Made by a program: the position numbers and the translations under genes
NCBI RefSeq assembly: GCF_038806765.1
Contig: NZ_CP152389.1
Location: forward strand, 3,100,001 to 3,164,000
Reading direction: 5' to 3'
DNA length: 64,000 nucleotides
Source: Mucilaginibacter sp. CSA2-8R
Lineage (GTDB): Bacteria; Bacteroidota; Bacteroidia; Sphingobacteriales; Sphingobacteriaceae
In this document: positions 8,702-17,145 of the stretch, piece after piece
How positions within the stretch are numbered: position 1 is the first letter of the stretch
Layout of the letters: each line of letters starts with the position of its first letter
The notes under the pieces: model-generated
Databases searched by the model: none
The model's input: the letters and a program-made list of their open reading frames with translations, nothing else
What the model was told of the DNA's origin: nothing

Positions 8702-10030
8702 TTACAATAACGTAAACTCAACACGACGGTTTTTCTGACGGCCTTCGGCAGTTTTGTTACTGGCGATTGGCTGGTTTGGACCGTAACCGGTAGCTTCGAT
8801 ACGTGATGCATTGGCACCTTTTTCTACCAGGTAAGTTTTAACAGCTTCGGCACGTTCTTTTGATAAACGCAGGTTCAATTCCATCGAACCGGTGTTATCG
8901 GTGTGTCCGGCCAGTTTCAAACCAAAATCTTTTTCTACCAACAAGCTCGCAACGCGGTCTAACGTAGGGAATGATTTTTCTTTGATGGTAGATTTACCTA
9001 ATTCAAACTCTAAGTTTTTGATAGCCTCACCTACAACACGACGGTCGGCCTCGGTGATTACCACTTTTTCGCGGATTACCGGAGCCGGCACTTTTAATGG
9101 ACAGCCAGAACCATCAACCACAGTGCCTGCAGGTGTACCGGCACATTTGTCAAATTTGTTAGCTACACCATCGCCATCATCATCACCCATGTCGCGGGCA
9201 TATTGCTCACGGTCGCGGGCAGCATTTTGCTCAGCGGTTGATAACATTCTTCTCAGGTCAGCACTTTCGGCAGCACTCTCTTCGCGGATAGCGGCAATCG
9301 GGCTGAAGTTTTGTAACTGAGAGCTTCCTTTTTTACCCAAGGCAAATTCGAAACCTGCGTGAGCGTATGAGAAACGGTCGTTGGTTGAGGTACGCACACC
9401 ATCAAAACCACCTGTTTTCATGAAGTATACGGTATAACCTAAATCGAGGTTAACGCCTTTGCTCAGTCCAAATTTAAAACCTGCACCTACCGGTACAAAC
9501 CAGTTGCGGGTATAATGTTCAGGATCGGCACCCGGTACATTCATTACCGACGGGCTTGATGACATATAACCGGCACCACCAGTAATGTATGGCGACAAGA
9601 TATTACGTTTTTGATTTAAGCTTAAGTTAGCCACGGTAAAGTTACCGCTAACCGATCCGGCCCACTCAATTTTGGTGCGGAAACCGCTGTTGTTTTGAGC
9701 AGCACTGCCGCCTGGCAATAAGTTGGCCCGGAAGCCTTTTACACGGCCACCTAAAAAGTCGGCCTGGATACCAAAGCCAGGTACAATTTGTTTTTTAATG
9801 TAACCGCCGTAACCCCAGCGCTCTTGCGGCGTAGCAAAATCGCCATTGCTTGGGCCGTTAAACGGCGTGTAATGAGTTAGCATACCGCCATTAAGGCCGA
9901 TAGACCAGGTACGGAAGCTACGTTTTTCAAAACGTTTGGTTGAGTCAGAATTCATGCTCTGCGCAGATGCCGCAGTAGCCAGACCGGCCACTCCTAAGGT
10001 AAGTGCCAGTTTAGTAAAGTTAATTTTCAT
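8702..10030 (-). CDS. OmpA-family outer-membrane protein with TSP type 3 linker
   Basis: 442 residues from the ATG at 10030, chosen because MKINFTKLALTLGVAGLATA gives a standard signal peptide; an ATG six codons upstream (10048) is possible. Residues about 30-235 form a beta-barrel domain (SIGLNGGMLTHYTPF, GFGIQADFLGGRVKG, SYAHAGFEFALGKKG). A helical segment (ESAADLRRMLSTAEQNAARD-like region) leads to a Ca-binding thrombospondin type 3 linker, DDDGDGVANKFDKC...GSGCP. The C-terminus is a peptidoglycan-binding OmpA domain with LAGHTDNTGS, LSKERAEAVKTYLVEKG, GYGPNQPIA and QKNRRVEF. It links the outer membrane to the cell wall and is probably abundant. Two hairpins follow the gene. Confidence 0.95.
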   Translation of the reverse strand: MKINFTKLALTLGVAGLATAASAQSMNSDSTKRFEKRSFRTWSIGLNGGMLTHYTPFNGPSNGDFATPQERWGYGGYIKKQIVPGFGIQADFLGGRVKGFRANLLPGGSAAQNNSGFRTKIEWAGSVSGNFTVANLSLNQKRNILSPYITGGAGYMSSSPSVMNVPGADPEHYTRNWFVPVGAGFKFGLSKGVNLDLGYTVYFMKTGGFDGVRTSTNDRFSYAHAGFEFALGKKGSSQLQNFSPIAAIREESAAESADLRRMLSTAEQNAARDREQYARDMGDDDGDGVANKFDKCAGTPAGTVVDGSGCPLKVPAPVIREKVVITEADRRVVGEAIKNLEFELGKSTIKEKSFPTLDRVASLLVEKDFGLKLAGHTDNTGSMELNLRLSKERAEAVKTYLVEKGANASRIEATGYGPNQPIASNKTAEGRQKNRRVEFTLL

Positions 10031-10348
10031 ATTAGATCGCGTTTTCATATATCACACACCATTAAGCGCAAACCAGTCAAATGGTTTTCCACAAAAATGT
10101 GTTTAACCACCTAAAGGAGTGAAACACCCCTTTAAATGACACAAAAAGGCATATTCACAACGTGTAGGTGTAACTTTTTTGTGACGAAGATGTGGAATGC
10201 AGGGAGTGGATGAGGGATTTTTGGAGGAGTTAATGAAGTTAATGATGGGTTTTAGGGTGATTGAAAAGGGATAAAAAGAGTAAATGAGTGAATATGGGGA
10301 ATAAAACATTGCTCTTGCTTCTTGGCTCTTACTTCCCGAAGCTCCTCT
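10031..10348. other. upstream region of the OmpA gene
   Basis: The first ~100 bp read toward the OmpA gene (minus strand) contain TTTTTGTGG and GGTTTGCG, a partial match to a TTTG/TAnnTTTG promoter pair. The rest is A+G-rich filler with the motif AGTGAATATGGGG and no recognisable gene. Confidence 0.35.
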
Positions 10349-10870
10349 AACTTATCATCTCGAACGATAGTGAGAAATATTGATCCGTGTAAGTATTGCA
10401 GTAAGCGCATTACTTCCATGTGCTAAGTGAATCGCTGTTTCTGCAGTTTTGAATTTGAGGCAGTAGTTGTTCACTTACTGTAGTCTGCTCTATGCCGCAG
10501 TGGCATGTTACTTTTGTCTTGATACAAAAGTAACCAAAAACTAAGCGTAGCGACCTCATGAACACCAATGAAAACAAACAACAGGTGAATAAATAAAGTC
10601 ACCTCCCGCATGCTTCTCTGCGCACAGGGCTATTACCCTGCAAAGCCGGACAGCACCACAGGCTGTTTATGTTTTGCCCCAGTTCCTGCACTTAGGCCCA
10701 CGCTTCTGCAAAATCTAAAAGGCCTTTGCCAGCGCACATGGCCAAGATGTGCTGCCCGACTTTCGCCCGAAGCTGGGAAGAGTGACAAGCCCCGACGGCT
10801 ACCGCAAGTCTCTGGCTTGTGGTGTTGCGGGAAAGGCAATACATAAACCACAAGCGGGACGCTTGCAGTA
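10349..10870 (-). repeat. long hairpin-rich interspersed element, copy 3 (inverted)
   Basis: Reverse orientation relative to copy 1. In plus-strand order it shows CATCTCGAACGATAGTGAG, TTAGCACATGG-like sequence, GCTCTATGCCGCAGTGGCAT, the perfect hairpin GTTACTTTTGT (10507-10517)/ACAAAAGTAAC (10524-10534), GTCACCTCCCGCATGCTTC, CCCTGCAAAGCCGGACAGC, GCAAAATCTAAAAGGCCTTT and finally a GCTTGTGG/CAAGCG REP pair. The short ORFs here are opposite-strand shadows of the element. Confidence 0.8.
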
Positions 10871-11091
10871 GCAGTGAGCTACTTCATTTTTTGCTTAATT
10901 CACCTTAGCACCTATTCCATTCATCCCTCCCTCGGGAGGGCAGGAAGGGGTATCGCCCGCTATCTATAAATTCAGGATCTGACAAACTTTCCCTTTAGGG
11001 GGCCGGGGGCTTGGGGGGATTCCCCTATTTCATAATACCTGCTCATATATTAAAATAACCTGCTACCTTGCAATACAATCAAACCTCACGC

Positions 11092-11697
11092 ATGAAATCA
11101 CGATTTACCCTCACCTTAGTCATTATCGCCATAACTTTTAGCCACCTGGCCTGGGGGCAGCAGGTTTACCGGCAAGAACGGTCTACTTTGGATATTACCT
11201 CGTCGGTGGGCTTTGCCGACAAACAAACGCGCGACCATTTTGGTACTGCGTTTGCCGCCGGGTTGCGTAAAGAATGGTCGCTCGGTAAGTTGGTTTCGTT
11301 AAATGCAGCGGCCGATTATCAAACGCTGTCGGGCAAAAACAGTGCGCCCTCGCTTAACCTGGTAAGCCTTGGTGGTGGTATTACCTTTTACCCCAACTAC
11401 CTGGTAGCGCTGATACTGAAACAGAATTACGACGAAGAAACCGCCCGCAAGGACGGCTTTTATCTCGACGAAACTTTTTTGTGGAACCTGAACAGCAACG
11501 CCTACGGCAGAGGCGGCAACATGCCTACCTTTAAAATTATGGCCAACTTTGACCGTTACCGGCTAAACGACGGGCTGGCCATATCGCCCAAACTGGGTGC
11601 GCAGTCGGTATTTTTAAACCGGATCGGCTCGGCCCACAACAGCTTTAGTTACCTTTTAGTGGGTGTTGGTCTGAATTTTGGTCGGTTTAAAAGGTAA
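11092..11697 (+). CDS. outer-membrane beta-barrel protein, hypothetical
   Basis: 201 residues from the ATG at 11092; the frame opens 24 bp earlier only with TTG. Signal peptide MKSRFTLTLVIIAITFSHLA ends near WGQQ. The mature protein has alternating barrel-like strands: LDITSSVGFADKQ, FGTAFAAGLRKEWSLG, VSLNAAADYQTLSG, LVSLGGGITFYPNYL, and a final strand pair LLVGVGLNFGRFKR ending at the C-terminus. A copy of the last ~27 codons is present as a fragment at 13680-13760. Single gene; substrate unknown. Confidence 0.8.
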   Translation: MKSRFTLTLVIIAITFSHLAWGQQVYRQERSTLDITSSVGFADKQTRDHFGTAFAAGLRKEWSLGKLVSLNAAADYQTLSGKNSAPSLNLVSLGGGITFYPNYLVALILKQNYDEETARKDGFYLDETFLWNLNSNAYGRGGNMPTFKIMANFDRYRLNDGLAISPKLGAQSVFLNRIGSAHNSFSYLLVGVGLNFGRFKR

Positions 11698-12020
11698 CGT
11701 CGCACGGCGCCCTCCTACTGTCTATTGAGCTAAGCATTGCGGTTATTTAGTGCACCATGATTTTGCGTGACACTGCTTAACCAAGCTTTTTCGCTACAAA
11801 CTGCCAACAACTCTAAACACCGGTGCAACTCTGCTGCAAGCCTTTGGCTTGTGGTGTGGCCGTTGGGTTAATTTATAAGTAGCCATGTAAATTAACAACC
11901 CAACCTATGATCTTACATGTTCAAATACTTTAAAATAAAATAAATTATAAATCATTAATAGCCCGTAACATTAGCTTAACATTTACGTAACAGGCCATAA
12001 TTTAAACTATTAATTGATTT
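11698..12020. other. spacer with a half REP element and the promoter region of the collagen-like gene
   Basis: A single REP arm GCAAGCCTTTGGCTTGTGG lies at about 11838-11856. The last 100 bp are very A+T-rich and contain CCCGTAACATTAGC and TTTACGTAAC, presumably the promoter of the downstream gene. No gene is seen. Confidence 0.4.
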
Positions 12021-13214
12021 ATGAAATTAACTTTACGTATTAAGTCGTATGCAATGATCTGTGCTGTTGCGGCTATTAGTTTTACTTCTTGCCAAAAAGG
12101 CGACATCGGAATGCAGGGTATCCCGGGTACTGCTGGTGTGCAGGGCATACAGGGAGTGGCTGGCCTAGATGGCAAAACCATTTTGTCGGGTACTTCGGGT
12201 GCACCTTCAAGTGCAGTAGGTAGTGCAGGCGACTTTTACATGGACTTAAGCACTTCAAATTTTTACGGTCCTAAAACCAGTGCAGGCTGGGGACAGCCCA
12301 TCAGCATTAAAGGCATGACCGGCGCTACAGGCGCAACCGGTGCTACAGGCGCAACTGGTGCTACAGGTGCCACAGGCGCAACCGGTGCTACAGGAGCAAC
12401 AGGTGCTACGGGTGCTACAGGTGCAACCGGAGCGCAAGGTGCACAAGGTGTTCAGGGTGCAACAGGTGCTACGGGCGCTACAGGTGCAACCGGAGCCACA
12501 GGTGCACAGGGTGCCACAGGAGCGCAGGGCGCACAAGGTGTTCAGGGTGCTACCGGAGCTACAGGTGCTACAGGAGCAACCGGCGCTGCTGGTGCAAACG
12601 GCTCGCAATTGTTAAGCGGTACAGGTGTACCAAGCAACGGTTTAGGGGCAGCTGGCGATTATTACATCAATACAGCTACAGCCGAAATGTATGGCCCTAA
12701 AAATGTAAATGGTTGGGGTGCTGCCATTAGCTTTGCTGGTTCATTGTCATCTACGGCACAAACTTACTTAGTTAAAGGCCTAAAGTTTAATGACATTTCC
12801 GACCAGGGAGAAGCCAACTATTATTTTTTCACGGGCAATGTTACCTTGGGTGCGAAATTCTCTCAAATGGATGATGACAAAGTTGTACTTTACTACATCA
12901 GAGCGGCAAACAACACTGAAGCTACCTGGCGTACACTTAACGAAAACTCTTGGGGTGGATATCCAACCTTATTGTTAGGCGACCCTAATTACAACAACGG
13001 CAACCAGGTTTTCACTTATCTTTATTCAGTGATCATCAATAAAGACAACATTAAGTTTAATGGCCAGTCTTACAATACCGATAAAAGCGTTCTTGACAAT
13101 GGTTATGACATCCGTGTGGTAGTAATTACCTCATCCGTGGTGAAATCGTTAGCCTCAAGACACGTTGATACTAAAGATTTTGCAGCTGTGCAACAAGCGC
13201 TTAGCATCAAGTAA
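12021..13214 (+). CDS. collagen-like (Gly-X-Y) repeat lipoprotein
   Basis: 397 residues. The lipoprotein signal ends in ISFTSC (Cys24). Residues 26-50 are a short Gly-X-Y stretch (GMQGIPGTAGVQGIQG). A ~40-residue module follows, SGTSGAPSSAVGSAGDFYMD then NFYGPKTSAGWGQPI. The main collagen-like rod has about 30 Gly-Ala-Thr or Gly-Ala-Gln triplets (residues about 95-192). A second copy of the module follows (SGTGVPSNGLGAAGDYYI, MYGPKNVNGWGAAI), then a globular C-terminal domain of ~160 residues (NYYFFTGNVTLGAKF onward). Such proteins form surface triple helices; lipidation anchors it to a membrane. A strong terminator follows. Confidence 0.9.
   Translation: MKLTLRIKSYAMICAVAAISFTSCQKGDIGMQGIPGTAGVQGIQGVAGLDGKTILSGTSGAPSSAVGSAGDFYMDLSTSNFYGPKTSAGWGQPISIKGMTGATGATGATGATGATGATGATGATGATGATGATGATGAQGAQGVQGATGATGATGATGATGAQGATGAQGAQGVQGATGATGATGATGAAGANGSQLLSGTGVPSNGLGAAGDYYINTATAEMYGPKNVNGWGAAISFAGSLSSTAQTYLVKGLKFNDISDQGEANYYFFTGNVTLGAKFSQMDDDKVVLYYIRAANNTEATWRTLNENSWGGYPTLLLGDPNYNNGNQVFTYLYSVIINKDNIKFNGQSYNTDKSVLDNGYDIRVVVITSSVVKSLASRHVDTKDFAAVQQALSIK
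12317..12595 (+). repeat. 9-bp-periodic coding tandem repeat (Gly-Ala-Thr)
   Basis: The DNA is built from GGTGCTACA/GGCGCAACC-type 9-mers, interrupted by GGTGCACAAGGTGTTCAGGG-like units that themselves recur. Such arrays change copy number by slippage. Open frames on the other frames and strand in this region are artefacts of the periodicity. Confidence 0.85.
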
Positions 13215-13233
13215 TTAAGTTTTTATATTATTT

Positions 13234-13270
13234 AAACGCCCATTTACGCTGGTAAATGGGCGTTTTGTTT
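13234..13270 (+). terminator. intrinsic terminator of the collagen-like gene
   Basis: A perfect 14-bp stem AAACGCCCATTTAC (13234-13247) / GTAAATGGGCGTTT (13252-13265) with a GCTG loop is followed by TGTTTTT. Confidence 0.9.
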
Positions 13271-13679
13271 TTAAGCGAAACTCATAAAGCCATCAAAACT
13301 TACAAATACCGTTGTAAAAAAAGTGCGGTCGGCCCTGCCCTAAAGGGATCGCATTTTGGTGAGTTTCCTTTTCTGCTTAGCTGGCTCATTTTCGCAACTC
13401 CACTTATGATGCCTCGCAGCAACATCACAACGGTTTTTTGCATGGCAGCCTAAAAGCCACACAACAGCATTGAAGTAGCTTAATAAAACAGTTTGCCCGT
13501 AAGGTTGGCCATAACTGGTAGATTTTTACTGCACTTACCTGATTACTATTTTCACCACCCGGCGCCAGTACATTTAAAATGGCATCGGAGGGGAAGGCTT
13601 TTAAGGGGTAAGCTTTAGGCAAGCTATTGATGGCAGTAGTATCTAACGCTCCCGTTACTTAACGCAATTAGTATATTTA
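13266..13679. other. gene-free spacer
   Basis: Low-complexity, apparently decayed sequence between the collagen-like gene and the barrel-gene fragment. I see no intact ORF with coding character and no member of the major repeat families. Confidence 0.4.
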
Positions 13680-13760
13680 AACCGGACCGGCGCTGCCCAC
13701 AACAGCTTCAATTACTTTTTAGCGGGGGTGGGTTTAAACTTTGGCCGGTTTAAAAAGTAA
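13680..13760 (+). pseudogene. 3' fragment of a beta-barrel protein gene (copy of 11092-11697 end)
   Basis: It translates to NRTGAAHNSFNYFLAGVG followed by LNFGRFKK and a stop, matching the C-terminus of the 11092 protein (NRIGSAHNSFSYLLVGVG, LNFGRFKR). Codons diverge at many third positions. Similarity begins around 13668 (TATTTAAACCGG) and nothing upstream resembles the rest of the gene, so it is a remnant of a duplicated paralogue. The next gene starts only 18 bp later. Confidence 0.8.
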
Positions 13761-13777
13761 CAGTGCCACTATCAATC

Positions 13778-14731
13778 ATGAAATTTAATATTACCCATGG
13801 CACGGGCCAGATTACGGTGGCCGTGAGCAGTGTGGGGTGTTACCTCAAAATTAACAGGCCGGTGTCCATGGTTTGGCCGGACCATGGCGGCTCGGTGGCC
13901 GAGTTTCTTTGCATGATGCCAATCTCGTGGGCCGAACGCGAGGAACTGCATGCCCGGATTACGGCTAATTTGTATAACGATTTTACCGACCGCGAACAGG
14001 ACTTGTACGAGTTATTGAAGCCGCTGCTGGGTTTGTTTGCCAACGGCGAGTACGAGCTGCACTTTAGGGCCAGCAAAACCAGCGAAGAGCTGGGCTTAAT
14101 TCTCCCGGATGGCCGCCTGATTAAGTATGCCTGGTGTGCCCAATACCCGCAGCCTGTTGAACTGGCCCGCGCAGACCAGCTTAAGCGCGAGTATATGGCT
14201 TTATGCCAAACTCATCAAAGGGGCGAAAGTAACGCCGGACTGGTAGAATTTACCTCATCGTGGGACTATTTGGGTGGGGCCGACCGCTATGTGGCCACCC
14301 GTCCGCACAACGAAATTGATGAGGCCAGGGTGCAGTATTTTGAACAGCAGATAGCCGGCGGGGCGCGGCCCTGGGTGCTGGCGCTGCGTGCCCAATACGC
14401 ACCGTATTATGACCTGTCGGACAATTTTATACTGGACGGGCACCATAAAATGGAGGCTTATAACCGTGCACGCCTCAACCCTCCGCTGGCGCTGATCACC
14501 CAGCACGTCCCGACTGAGCACGATTCGCAGTTTGATGCCGAAGCCTTGGCCACGCAGCTTTACCCCTGGCAAATGCGCCACCTGCTCAACCACTGGGCCG
14601 ACCGCGATAAAGACCGACAGGTGATAGCGAAACTCAACAACCCCAACAGCCCCTGCACCAGCATGTGCGCAACGGCCGGGTGCAGGAGTTCGATGACCAT
14701 CAAATACCGCGCAGCGAAGGGTTTTATATAA
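13778..14731 (+). CDS. ParB-like N-terminal part of a frameshifted ParB-like/MORN gene
   Basis: It starts at the ATG at 13778 (MKFNITHGTGQITVAV). The centre contains YYDLSDNFILDGHHKMEAYNRA, of which DGHHKMEAY is the signature of ParB/sulfiredoxin-like nucleotide-binding folds. An N-terminal domain of ~170 residues precedes it and is not recognised. From about 14640 the frame drifts into SPCTSMCATAGCRSS, which looks non-native. The adjacent frame instead continues LHQHVRNGRVQEFDDHQI into the downstream MORN-like protein. The break lies in the C-runs AACAACCCCAACAGCCCC, consistent with a one-base deletion. Original product probably ~510 residues; function unknown. Confidence 0.7.
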   Translation: MKFNITHGTGQITVAVSSVGCYLKINRPVSMVWPDHGGSVAEFLCMMPISWAEREELHARITANLYNDFTDREQDLYELLKPLLGLFANGEYELHFRASKTSEELGLILPDGRLIKYAWCAQYPQPVELARADQLKREYMALCQTHQRGESNAGLVEFTSSWDYLGGADRYVATRPHNEIDEARVQYFEQQIAGGARPWVLALRAQYAPYYDLSDNFILDGHHKMEAYNRARLNPPLALITQHVPTEHDSQFDAEALATQLYPWQMRHLLNHWADRDKDRQVIAKLNNPNSPCTSMCATAGCRSSMTIKYRAAKGFI

Positions 14732-15303
14732 ACGACAAACCCGACGGGCCATTGCGCGAGTGGCACAACAATGGCCAGCTTAAGGCCGAAAAGTTTTACA
14801 ACAAGGGTAAACAAGTGGGCACCTGGAAAGAGTACTTCCCATCCGGTAATTGGGAGGGTACACACATGTACAACACTGAAGGCCATCTCCATGGACAGGC
14901 GATTTGGTATTACGAAAATGGTCAGAAAAAAAGCTTTGACGAATATGAAAACGGCTTAACCAAACCCGACCGCCAGAGCTTGGTCTGGTATGCCGACGGC
15001 TCTCCCGAATACGAAGCTACCTACCGGGCAGGCCGCCAGGTAGAAGTAAAACGCTGGAACCAAGACGGCAAAATATATGAGCATAAAGTATATGATGCCG
15101 AAACCCAGTCGTACCGAGAGGTTGACCACTCCGCCCCTGCCGATACCACTCGCCCCTATGTATCGCCACCCTATACCGGCCCGACGGATTTTACAGACGA
15201 TGGCATCCGCGGCAACTGGCAAGACTTAAAATACTACCTGTTTGGGTTTATGGTGCTGTTGCTGTTAGGATATTTGTTTTGGTGGATGTGGCAACCGTTG
15301 TGA
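14665..15303 (+). CDS. MORN-repeat / YwqK-like C-terminal part with membrane anchor
   Basis: The frame is open from before 14641 and the first ATG is at 14665, but it probably continues the upstream gene across a frameshift. It carries YwqK/MORN-type repeats: GPLREWHNNGQLKAEKFYNK, GTWKEYFPSGNWEGTHMYN, GQAIWYYENGQKKSFDEYEN and SLVWYADGSPEYEATYRAG. A Pro-rich linker leads to one C-terminal transmembrane helix (YYLFGFMVLLLLGYLFWWMW). Repeats of this type occur in proteins labelled YwqK antitoxins; that function is not shown here. It could be expressed as a separate protein if the break is real. Confidence 0.7.
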   Translation: MRNGRVQEFDDHQIPRSEGFYINDKPDGPLREWHNNGQLKAEKFYNKGKQVGTWKEYFPSGNWEGTHMYNTEGHLHGQAIWYYENGQKKSFDEYENGLTKPDRQSLVWYADGSPEYEATYRAGRQVEVKRWNQDGKIYEHKVYDAETQSYREVDHSAPADTTRPYVSPPYTGPTDFTDDGIRGNWQDLKYYLFGFMVLLLLGYLFWWMWQPL

Positions 15304-15482
15304 TGGGAATTGTGAATGATTAGTGCTTTGAGTATTTAGCAAGCGGTGTAATACCATCAACCCTGATACATCAGACGCTGGCAACCCCATTTGGGCAAGC
15401 GTGCTATGCACGACAAGCGAAAAAAGCACTGTAATACCAAACGCCTAATTAATAAATAATAATTTTATAAGATATCTACCTC

Positions 15483-15710
15483 ATGTTATTATTTAGTGGT
15501 GCATTGGCGATTTACGTCATGGAGTTTTTCGGCGCAGCCATGGCCATTGTTGGCTTTATCATTATGGTGTTGATAGCTAAAGCGCTATATAATCTATCGA
15601 ATTTTAAAAAGAGACAAGCAGCGCAACTGGAATTACAGGATTTTATGGCTATAAAACTAGGCGTTAGCGAATTAGAAGTAAATGCGATACTTCGCCGTGT
15701 AAAAGTATAA
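15483..15710 (+). CDS. small membrane protein, hypothetical
   Basis: 75 residues. One or two hydrophobic segments fill residues 2-37 (LFSGALAIYVMEFFGAAMAIVG and MVLIAKALY). They are followed by a basic linker (NFKKRQAAQ) and an amphipathic C-terminus (LGVSELEVNAILRRVKV). An internal Met at residue 13 is an alternative start. It precedes a repeat element and is not in an operon. No family recognised. Confidence 0.5.
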   Translation: MLLFSGALAIYVMEFFGAAMAIVGFIIMVLIAKALYNLSNFKKRQAAQLELQDFMAIKLGVSELEVNAILRRVKV

Positions 15711-15795
15711 GCAAGCTATCACAAAAGGTATTATGTCTTGCTAACCCGAGTTTGATGGCCGGATGGCCGGCGCAAATTGCGAGAGAGTATAACGC

Positions 15796-15842
15796 GCACG
15801 AGTAGCCGGTGCTTTAGCATGGCCGACATACTCGCGCCAGTA
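15796..15842. repeat. RAYT-family REPIN, right half
   Basis: GCACGAGTAGCC...GACATACTCGCGCCAGT with a degraded left half before it (from ~15767). Same family as the elements around the RAYT gene at 40129. Confidence 0.7.
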
Positions 15843-15977
15843 AGAGGGCTGCGGAACAGGACTTTTAGCAGTACGGAATCTTTTATTAAAAATTGTCAAT
15901 CGTTACTCTAACGTTGCTAAACATTTATTTGATCATAATAATTACATTTACATTGAACGTAACCTAAACCTTAAATA

Positions 15978-17096
15978 ATGGCATCAATCAATTTACATGA
16001 CAAACCTTTCACTGAGGAAACAATAACTAAGCTAGAGATTTTCGAAGATTATGCGCAAGCATGGCTGCCGACCTTTGTAATGCAAAAAACGCCTTTGTTG
16101 TGTGTCTTTGATTTTTTTGCGGGTACCGGATATGATAAATCGGGCGTAGCCGGTAGCCCAATACGATTATTGGAAAAAACAAATGAACAACTAGGAATTT
16201 TTTTCGCAAATAAAGTGAAAGTACAAGTCTACTTGAACGAATTCGAACCTAATAAAAAAAAGCAGGAAAAGTTTGATCTACTTAAGTTATCTTGCGAAGA
16301 GTATTTAAATAAGTTTCCGCGCCTAAGACATATTGTAAAAATAGAGTATAGGAATGAGGATTTTGAAACTCTATTCCCTAAGCTCTTACCAACGATAAAA
16401 AAATATCCCGCTCTAGTATATTTAGACCAAAATGGCATCAAATTTACTTCTGATAAATATTTTCTGGAATTAGAAAAAACATCTCAAACGGACTTTCTTT
16501 ATTTTATTTCCTCATCTTATTTTTGGCGTTTTGGTGATCAAGAAGAATTCAAGACGAATCTTGATATAAACATGGCGGAGGCAAAGAAAAATCCATATAA
16601 ATTTATTCATAATAGCATAATTGAACAACTGAGAAAAAGATTACCTCTAAATTCTAAATTACGCCTTTATCCTTTTTCACTGAAAAAAAGTAACAATATA
16701 CACGGAATCATATTTGGCGCGTCGCACCCAAGAGCTGTTGACAAGTTTTTGACGATCGCATGGGATAGAAACGACACAAACGGGCAAGCAAATTTCGATA
16801 TATTTGACCATGCATTAGTAAACCAAATAGATTTGTTTTCAGGCACTCGAGGTAAAAGCCGTATCGAGGTTTTCCAAGAAGATGTCAAAAACAAGATTTT
16901 GAAAGGCGAAATAACAGACAATTTCCAACTATACGACTATTCAATAAATGAAGGCTTTTTGGGCCGTCATTCGATGGAGGTTGTTAAAAAGTTAAAAAAA
17001 GATAAGTTGATTGATTATATCGGCTCGTGGCCATTGATAAACTACCAGAATGTGTACAAGCAACCCAAACGACTTATATTTACTATAACCAAATAG
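15978..17096 (+). CDS. tcmP: three-Cys-motif partner protein TcmP
   Basis: 372 residues, A+T-rich compared with its neighbours. The N-terminus KLEIFEDYAQAWLPTF followed by CVFDFFAGTGYD (residues about 45-56) and VYLNEFEPNKKKQEKF matches the TcmP family. Its FxGxG motif and acidic strand ends recall a Rossmann methyltransferase-like fold. Later PALVYLDQNGIKF and TDFLYFISSSYFWRF fit the same family. These proteins are known mainly as genomic partners of three-Cys-motif Gp37/Gp68 proteins, exactly as here (50 bp downstream). Molecular function is unknown; the pair is typically on mobile elements. The C-terminal ~90 residues (DNFQLYDYSINEGFLGRHSM) resemble a winged helix. Confidence 0.88.
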   Translation: MASINLHDKPFTEETITKLEIFEDYAQAWLPTFVMQKTPLLCVFDFFAGTGYDKSGVAGSPIRLLEKTNEQLGIFFANKVKVQVYLNEFEPNKKKQEKFDLLKLSCEEYLNKFPRLRHIVKIEYRNEDFETLFPKLLPTIKKYPALVYLDQNGIKFTSDKYFLELEKTSQTDFLYFISSSYFWRFGDQEEFKTNLDINMAEAKKNPYKFIHNSIIEQLRKRLPLNSKLRLYPFSLKKSNNIHGIIFGASHPRAVDKFLTIAWDRNDTNGQANFDIFDHALVNQIDLFSGTRGKSRIEVFQEDVKNKILKGEITDNFQLYDYSINEGFLGRHSMEVVKKLKKDKLIDYIGSWPLINYQNVYKQPKRLIFTITK

Positions 17097-17145
17097 TTGT
17101 TTTTATATAAAATACTAACTATTTTAGTATTTAAAAATTGATAAA

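Noticed and set aside
12255..12615. Two long ORFs (minus strand Cys/Ser-rich and plus strand Val/Gln-rich) over the collagen-like repeat
   Set aside because: They arise from the 9-bp periodicity of the Gly-X-Y coding DNA; composition is unnatural and the collagen frame has signal peptide, modules and terminator.
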